The position numbers were made by a program, and so were the translations under genes. DNA of 64,000 nt from Blastomussa wellsi (lineage: Eukaryota > Cnidaria > Anthozoa > Scleractinia > Plerogyridae): NCBI GenBank assembly GCA_947652115.1, contig OX393563.1, forward strand, positions 8,504,159 to 8,568,158. Reading direction: 5' to 3'. The notes under the pieces are model-generated. The model worked only from the letters and a program-made list of their open reading frames with translations. It was not told where the DNA came from and did not search any database. Of this stretch, positions 59,473-64,000 are shown in pieces (position 1 is the stretch's first letter; every line of letters starts with the position of its first letter).

Positions 59473-59695
59473 CCAGCATCAGCAGCATTTCACTCTATTC
59501 TGGCAAAACTTCGACATATCTCGGTTGGTCATCGTAGATCTCCGTAGATCACCGAAAACTCGTCGGAAAGCAACGAAACAAAATAGCGCTCTCGCCACCC
59601 GTGTCGGAAGAATGTTGTTTCTTTCTCGTGGTCGACTGTCGACAAGATGTAGTTCATAAAACTACGGGTGCTTTTAGCTAAAGAATTACTACCAA
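59473..59695. promoter_or_regulatory. Bidirectional promoter between DUSP12 and FBXO38
   Basis: The start codons of DUSP12 (-, 59472) and the FBXO38 homologue (+, 59696) are only 223 bp apart, facing away. The spacer is richer in CpG than its surroundings ('ctcgtcggaaagcaacgaa', 'ccacccgtgtcggaagaatg', 'ctcgtggtcgactgtcgac'). Two GGAAG-type ETS-like cores are visible. No TATA box is obvious. Sharing of one promoter is inferred from spacing. Confidence 0.6.
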
Positions 59696-61975
59696 ATGGA
59701 TCAGAGGAAATCAAAGTTTGATATTGACCTCCCACCCGATAAAGATGTGGTACATAATCCACCCTGTCCGAGATACGGGTTTGAAAACTCGACGGCTTCT
59801 TCTCTCTCGCTCACTCATTTGTCTCTGGAGATCTTGGTAAAGATCTTGTCGTCTTTAACACTTAAAGAAATATTGCTGCTTGAGAAAACTTCTAAAAAGC
59901 TTTCAATGGCTATAACAATCCATCTAAGGACAAGAAAATCTGTCGACTTTACGGAGGGCAAGTGGTACGGAGAAATGTCTCCCCTGATAACAGATGGTAT
60001 ATTTTCACGACTGCTGCAACGATGTCCAGAAGTAAACAGCGTGTTTGGAATACATCCTAGATCAATAGCTAAACGACAACAAAGGCACGCAGATACCTTA
60101 AGCGTGGATGGTATCACGTCTGCTTTGACTTTCTGCAATAAGCTTGAATCGATCAGCACTTCCAATATTCAAGTGCTGGACGCCATGTTGGCTATCAAGC
60201 CAAATTTGGAAGTTGTCGGGGGTTTTCGGAACCGGGGTGGAGACTTCCCGATATCACCGCAAAGTCGCTTAACAATTCCTAGCAGAGTCAAGTTATCCCA
60301 ATTAATTCTTACTGGTGTTACAGTGCCCTCATTACCTCCAATAGACAGTTTATGCTTTCTTCAGCTGCGCTGGGTTAAGTTTACAGATCCCGAGCCATTT
60401 AGAGATTTTTCCTGCCCCAAGTTGGAACATTTCGTCATGAAAAACTGCATGGGTGATGCTGAAACAGGATCATTTAGTCCACTAACCTGTATTCCTCTGT
60501 TTCATGCACTAGGAAAAGCTGTGCATTTGGAACGTCTTGAATTAGTACGTGTCCCTTTTCCTGGGGGTGTGTTTCGTCACGTAGTTGAGGACAACTGGCG
60601 AGTAGGCAGCTTTCGATATCTAACCCGAGTGTCTCTTGTATCATGTTATGATGCTCTTGAAGTAGATCTGGGATACTTGGTACTTGTGTCTGCATTTCGG
60701 TTAGAAGAATTACAAATTCAGCCTTCCTTGACAAAGGATGCAGTGTTCTCAGCATTATTAATGGCTCATGCTGAATATCCAAGATTTGAATGTCTTCATC
60801 TGGGATATGCTGATGACTTTCCTGAAAAGGGGCAATATACCGAAGAGGAACTCCTGGATCATGGGTTAATGATAGAAAGAGATCAGACGCCTGCACTGTC
60901 TGATAGAGGAATGAAACTAGCTTTGCAAGTATTCCCTCAGGTGCGCTATTTATCGGCATACAACTGCCCTAATCTGAGAAATGCCACACTATGGCTCACT
61001 CCAAATGTAACATGCATGGCATTATGTGATTTGACTCTACAGGAATGCAAGAATTTGTCTCTGGAACACTTTTCCCATTTCTTTTGTCAGCTGCCAGCAA
61101 TTGAATACCTTAAACTTGAAGATATGTTCAAGAAAAGATCATCCAGTGAACTCATTGGAACTGAAGAGGATGTTTCTAACAAGGAATGCAAACTCTTTTT
61201 GTCTTCACAAGTTATAAAAAGTGTTTCCTTGCACAAGTGTGGAAACATCAAGCTGTCAATTTTCAACTGCCCTAAACTCTCTTCTATTTCCTGTACCAAA
61301 TGTAAGGAGCTCTCTCAAGTTAAGATCCAGGACTGTCTTTTAAATCGTGTCAACTTTTCATGTTGCCCAGGATTGCCTATGAAAAGTTTATTGGATGAGA
61401 TTTACAATTTGCCTGTTAACGCTAGTCGAATCATCTCGCTACGTCCGACAGAATCATTTGATCCAATTGAGCTTGAACACCAGATGTTTTCATCATCACT
61501 TGATTATCATATTTGCGTCATCCATGATCCAGGAAACACTGTAGGCATTGTGACAAAAGTGTCAATTTATAGCTGGGTTGATACCATTACTGCTATTAAC
61601 AATGAGCTTATTGACAATTTTGGATTTGAACCTGTAGACTGCACAGCAGAAAGGTCTCACCATTTCCCGTGGAGCAGAGACATTTATCGGATGCATAGAA
61701 AACTTTCTAGTGGACCTATTGAGATAATAACAGATGTTCCTTGGCTCCAAAAACTCTCTTCTTCCAAAGAGAGCTGTTTGCCGCAATACTTTGGTCACAC
61801 TGCTTATGGGCAGCTACCAAGGCTGAGAAATAACCTTCCTATGGGTGTATGCCTTGATGTTTTGAAAGAAGAAATTTCCGAGAGATCTTCAATGGAACAA
61901 AGACTTCATAGGCATATTTTAGTGCTCTATTTGAATGCTTCTGATGTAAAACAGGTGTATGAGCCACATTTGTAA
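59696..61975 (+). CDS. FBXO38: F-box only protein 38 homologue, apparently intronless
   Basis: One uninterrupted 759-codon frame. F-box near residues 38-80 ('LSLEILVKILSSLTLKEILL'), then leucine-rich-repeat-like solenoid with FBXO38 signatures: 'GGFRNRGGDFPISP', 'LVRVPFPGGVFRHVVEDNWR', 'ALEVDLGYLVLVSAFRLEEL', 'IQPSLTKDAVFSALLMA', 'FECLHLGYADDF', 'YLSAYNCPNLRN'. The C-terminal part also matches: 'KSVSLHKCGNIKLSIFNCP', 'NASRIISLRPTESFDPIELE', 'DYHICVIHDPGN', 'WVDTITAINNELIDNFGFEP', 'PWSRDIYRM'. The F-box recruits Skp1-Cul1 ubiquitin ligase; the mammalian protein is an SCF adaptor and KLF7 co-activator. Human FBXO38 (about 1188 aa) has a long disordered, acidic middle that is absent here: the two halves are joined near residue 500 by a short linker. 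AAATAAA at about 62211 may be the polyadenylation signal. Confidence 0.93.
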   Translation: MDQRKSKFDIDLPPDKDVVHNPPCPRYGFENSTASSLSLTHLSLEILVKILSSLTLKEILLLEKTSKKLSMAITIHLRTRKSVDFTEGKWYGEMSPLITDGIFSRLLQRCPEVNSVFGIHPRSIAKRQQRHADTLSVDGITSALTFCNKLESISTSNIQVLDAMLAIKPNLEVVGGFRNRGGDFPISPQSRLTIPSRVKLSQLILTGVTVPSLPPIDSLCFLQLRWVKFTDPEPFRDFSCPKLEHFVMKNCMGDAETGSFSPLTCIPLFHALGKAVHLERLELVRVPFPGGVFRHVVEDNWRVGSFRYLTRVSLVSCYDALEVDLGYLVLVSAFRLEELQIQPSLTKDAVFSALLMAHAEYPRFECLHLGYADDFPEKGQYTEEELLDHGLMIERDQTPALSDRGMKLALQVFPQVRYLSAYNCPNLRNATLWLTPNVTCMALCDLTLQECKNLSLEHFSHFFCQLPAIEYLKLEDMFKKRSSSELIGTEEDVSNKECKLFLSSQVIKSVSLHKCGNIKLSIFNCPKLSSISCTKCKELSQVKIQDCLLNRVNFSCCPGLPMKSLLDEIYNLPVNASRIISLRPTESFDPIELEHQMFSSSLDYHICVIHDPGNTVGIVTKVSIYSWVDTITAINNELIDNFGFEPVDCTAERSHHFPWSRDIYRMHRKLSSGPIEIITDVPWLQKLSSSKESCLPQYFGHTAYGQLPRLRNNLPMGVCLDVLKEEISERSSMEQRLHRHILVLYLNASDVKQVYEPHL

Positions 61976-63077
61976 ATGGACTCCAGTCTTGTTAATTGTG
62001 GTTCATACTGAAATAACATTAGTTAAATATTCTGTTTGAGAACGTTATGCAGATAATTCCTTCTAGTTTCTACTCATTCAACAGCCACAAGAAAAAGGTG
62101 GAACCAGCAAAAAACATTTGACCATGCAATTAAAACTTAAGGTCATTCCTGTACTGGGATTTTTATCAATCTTTGCCTATCGATTCTTTGCATTCTAGGA
62201 ACTTAAATTTTGAAATAAATGTGGGAGCAAAAGCACCTAGTTTACATGTAGTAATTCCTTATATTTAATTATGGTTCTCCCAGGTTCCTACCCCCCTGTC
62301 CCCCTCCACTCATTAGTCATGATGATGATTATTACATGGCTCAAACTTAACTTTTTGGTCCTCTAGCAAAGTCGTGCTAGTGACAATTCTTTCTACTAGC
62401 AAGTTGGGCGAAACAACTAGCATTTTTTTATGTAAAAATCAAAATTCTTATTGCTACTTTGAAGTAATGACATGAAACATGAAACTCAATTCAAACAGCT
62501 TTCTTGAAATGTTTTGGAGACGGATGATTCTTGCAAGCAATTGTTCACTAGTGGATATTTTTTTCACTTGCAAATCCCCAAAAACACTAGCAATTTGTGA
62601 GTTTGCGAGCGTTAATTTCAAGCCCTGATATTATTTTAAACAAATACTTTATTTGAAAAAAGAGGACAACTTGTCACTTACAATTTGTAACTTAACTTAT
62701 AAGAACTAATCAGCCAATTATTAATATATTATACATTGATTACTCATGCTGATGATGCCACATGCTCAATCTGTTATACATTGTAGTCACTATCTGTATT
62801 CTCATTGGCTTAGATCCCAGTTTCATTTTATTCTGATACATGTTGTAGATTATTTGTTTATACTGTACTTCTTTTTTCCTTGAATAAATGCCACATTCTT
62901 GTTTAGGGGGGGGGGGGGGGGGGGGCGTTTATTCGAGAATAAACATTGGTGTTACAGCCAAACTAAGAAAACCGCGAACACCAGAAATGTTTATTGAATG
63001 TTATTGTGTTACAAAGAAAAAGCCAGTCTGGTGTGGAAAAAATAAACCGCAGACAGCAACGGTAATTGGTTTGTGGT
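61976..63077. other. 3' flank of FBXO38, repeat remnants
   Basis: Contains 'ctagcaa'/'ttgctag' blocks and 'tcaagccctgatatta' (about 62370-62632), a degraded relative of the 45646-46030 hAT-like element, and a G20 run at 62906-62925 bordered by 'gaataaatgcc' and 'gcgtttattcgagaataaac'. No gene seen. Confidence 0.5.
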
Positions 63078-63225
63078 TTTGAGGAGAAAACGAAGAAATA
63101 AAATCGTAAAAATCTATGCTAATTAAGATCACGTTTTCAAATCTCCTTCACGGTTCTGATTTCCTTTGTTTTAACTTGATGAATTATTAATGAGTTTGAG
63201 AAGTAATATAGCAAACACGTGCTTA
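63078..63225. repeat. Dispersed repeat, copy 3
   Basis: 'aaaatcgtaaaaatctatgc', 'taattaagatcacgttttc' and 'gttctgatttcctttgtttt' match the second module of the copies at 12012-12300 and 15308-15875 almost exactly. The LINE fragment begins immediately after. Confidence 0.75.
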
Positions 63226-64000
63226 AATCTCGGACAGGTTTTTTTTATAGAAAAAATTGAGAAAATAAAGAGTATTTTAGACAATCGGTCCACTGGAACG
63301 TTGACTCTCTTGGGTAAAATTACAATTATAAAAGCTTTGGCCGTATCATAAATTGTCTACATATCGTCGTCTCTTCCAACACCCCCTGACATACTCGAGA
63401 CAATCAACTCTATATTGAATGATTTCCTTTGGGATGGTAAAGGCAATAAAATCAAAAGGACGACAATGATAAACAATTACGAGAAGGGAGGACTTAAGAT
63501 GTTAGATATTTATAGCTTTAATGAATCCTTGAAAATGAAGTTGGTCCAAGGGTACCTAAATGATGAAAATAAAGGGAAATGGAAAGTTTGTGTGACCATC
63601 ACTTAGGAAAGTACGGAGGTAAACTGTTGTTCCAATGCAATTTGAAACAGCAGGATACCTCACTGCTAATTCTTCAAGACCCTTTCTTGAAGGAGATAGT
63701 ACAGTATTGGACCAATTTTAACTTCCGAGATGAGCACACAGAATTTCCCTCCGCATGTGTATGGCGCAACTCTCAAATAAGAATAGAAAATCGCCCATTC
63801 TTCTACAGATCGTGGCTGAGCGCGGGGATAAAGGAGATTAGAGATCTGTTAGATAACGAACAAAATGTTCTAAGTTACAATGCCTTTATATATAAATATA
63901 GAATTAAAACCAATTATCTCGAATATTACAAAGTAATATCTGCTGTCGCGCATTATAAGCAAATGCACTTTACAGTCCATCATAACCCACCACCAAATAA
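63226..64000 (+). pseudogene. L1/Tx1-like LINE ORF2 fragment, 5' truncated, running off the window
   Basis: The + strand reads 'GTLTLLGKITIIKALAVS', a stop, then 'LNDFLWDGKGNKIKRTTM' and 'NYEKGGLKMLDIYSFNESLK', the thumb region just after the reverse transcriptase of L1/Tx1-clade LINEs (usual form: F.WDGK..KIKR......GGLKM.D). A frame change near 63590 is followed by 'SWLSAGIKEIRDLLDNE' and 'LEYYKVISAVAHYKQM', the typical C-terminal continuation. Stops and a frameshift show decay. The element's 3' end lies beyond 64000. Confidence 0.85.

Overview
The window is eukaryotic nuclear DNA from an animal, most likely an anthozoan and probably a stony coral. The reasons are AT-rich sequence, genes split into many short exons with GT-AG introns, conserved animal proteins, and a dense load of small inverted-repeat elements, tRNA-derived SINEs and Penelope-like pieces. 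The species cannot be fixed from the sequence alone. A run of 200 Ns at 1301-1500 is an assembly gap.

Layout. 1-4.3 kb: a Penelope-like retroelement remnant with two hammerhead-ribozyme motifs in inverted arms, then four hairpin elements, the largest (3388-4272) with about 290-bp inverted termini. 4.9-5.9 kb (-): an apparently intronless HEPN-domain protein with a coiled coil and a C-terminal membrane segment. 9.8-12.7 kb (+): a two-exon trans-L-3-hydroxyproline dehydratase (L3HYPDH). 14.7-22.2 kb (-): a 12-exon gene with IQ motifs and a C-terminal region resembling DUF4347. 25.7-43.6 kb (-): 27 exons of the P5A-type ATPase ATP13A1, lacking only the last ~40 codons; its introns hold SINEs, MITEs, a minisatellite and an antisense RecQ-like helicase fragment. 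43.7-44.3 kb (-): two orphan exons. 44.4-49.2 kb (+): a five-exon C6orf136/DUF2358 homologue. 51.9-59.5 kb (-): seven exons of the dual-specificity phosphatase DUSP12, head to head (223 bp between start codons) with an apparently intronless FBXO38 homologue at 59.7-62.0 kb (+). 63.2-64 kb: a decayed L1/Tx1-like LINE running off the end.

The protein-coding genes do not form one pathway; they are ordinary housekeeping genes (collagen hydroxyproline catabolism, ER membrane-protein quality control, ribosome-linked phosphatase, F-box ligase adaptor) separated by repeats. Exon joins were checked by reading-frame phase: every listed exon set for L3HYPDH, the IQ gene, ATP13A1, C6orf136 and DUSP12 gives one uninterrupted frame. 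All protein names rest on recognised family motifs recalled from general knowledge; no database search was possible.
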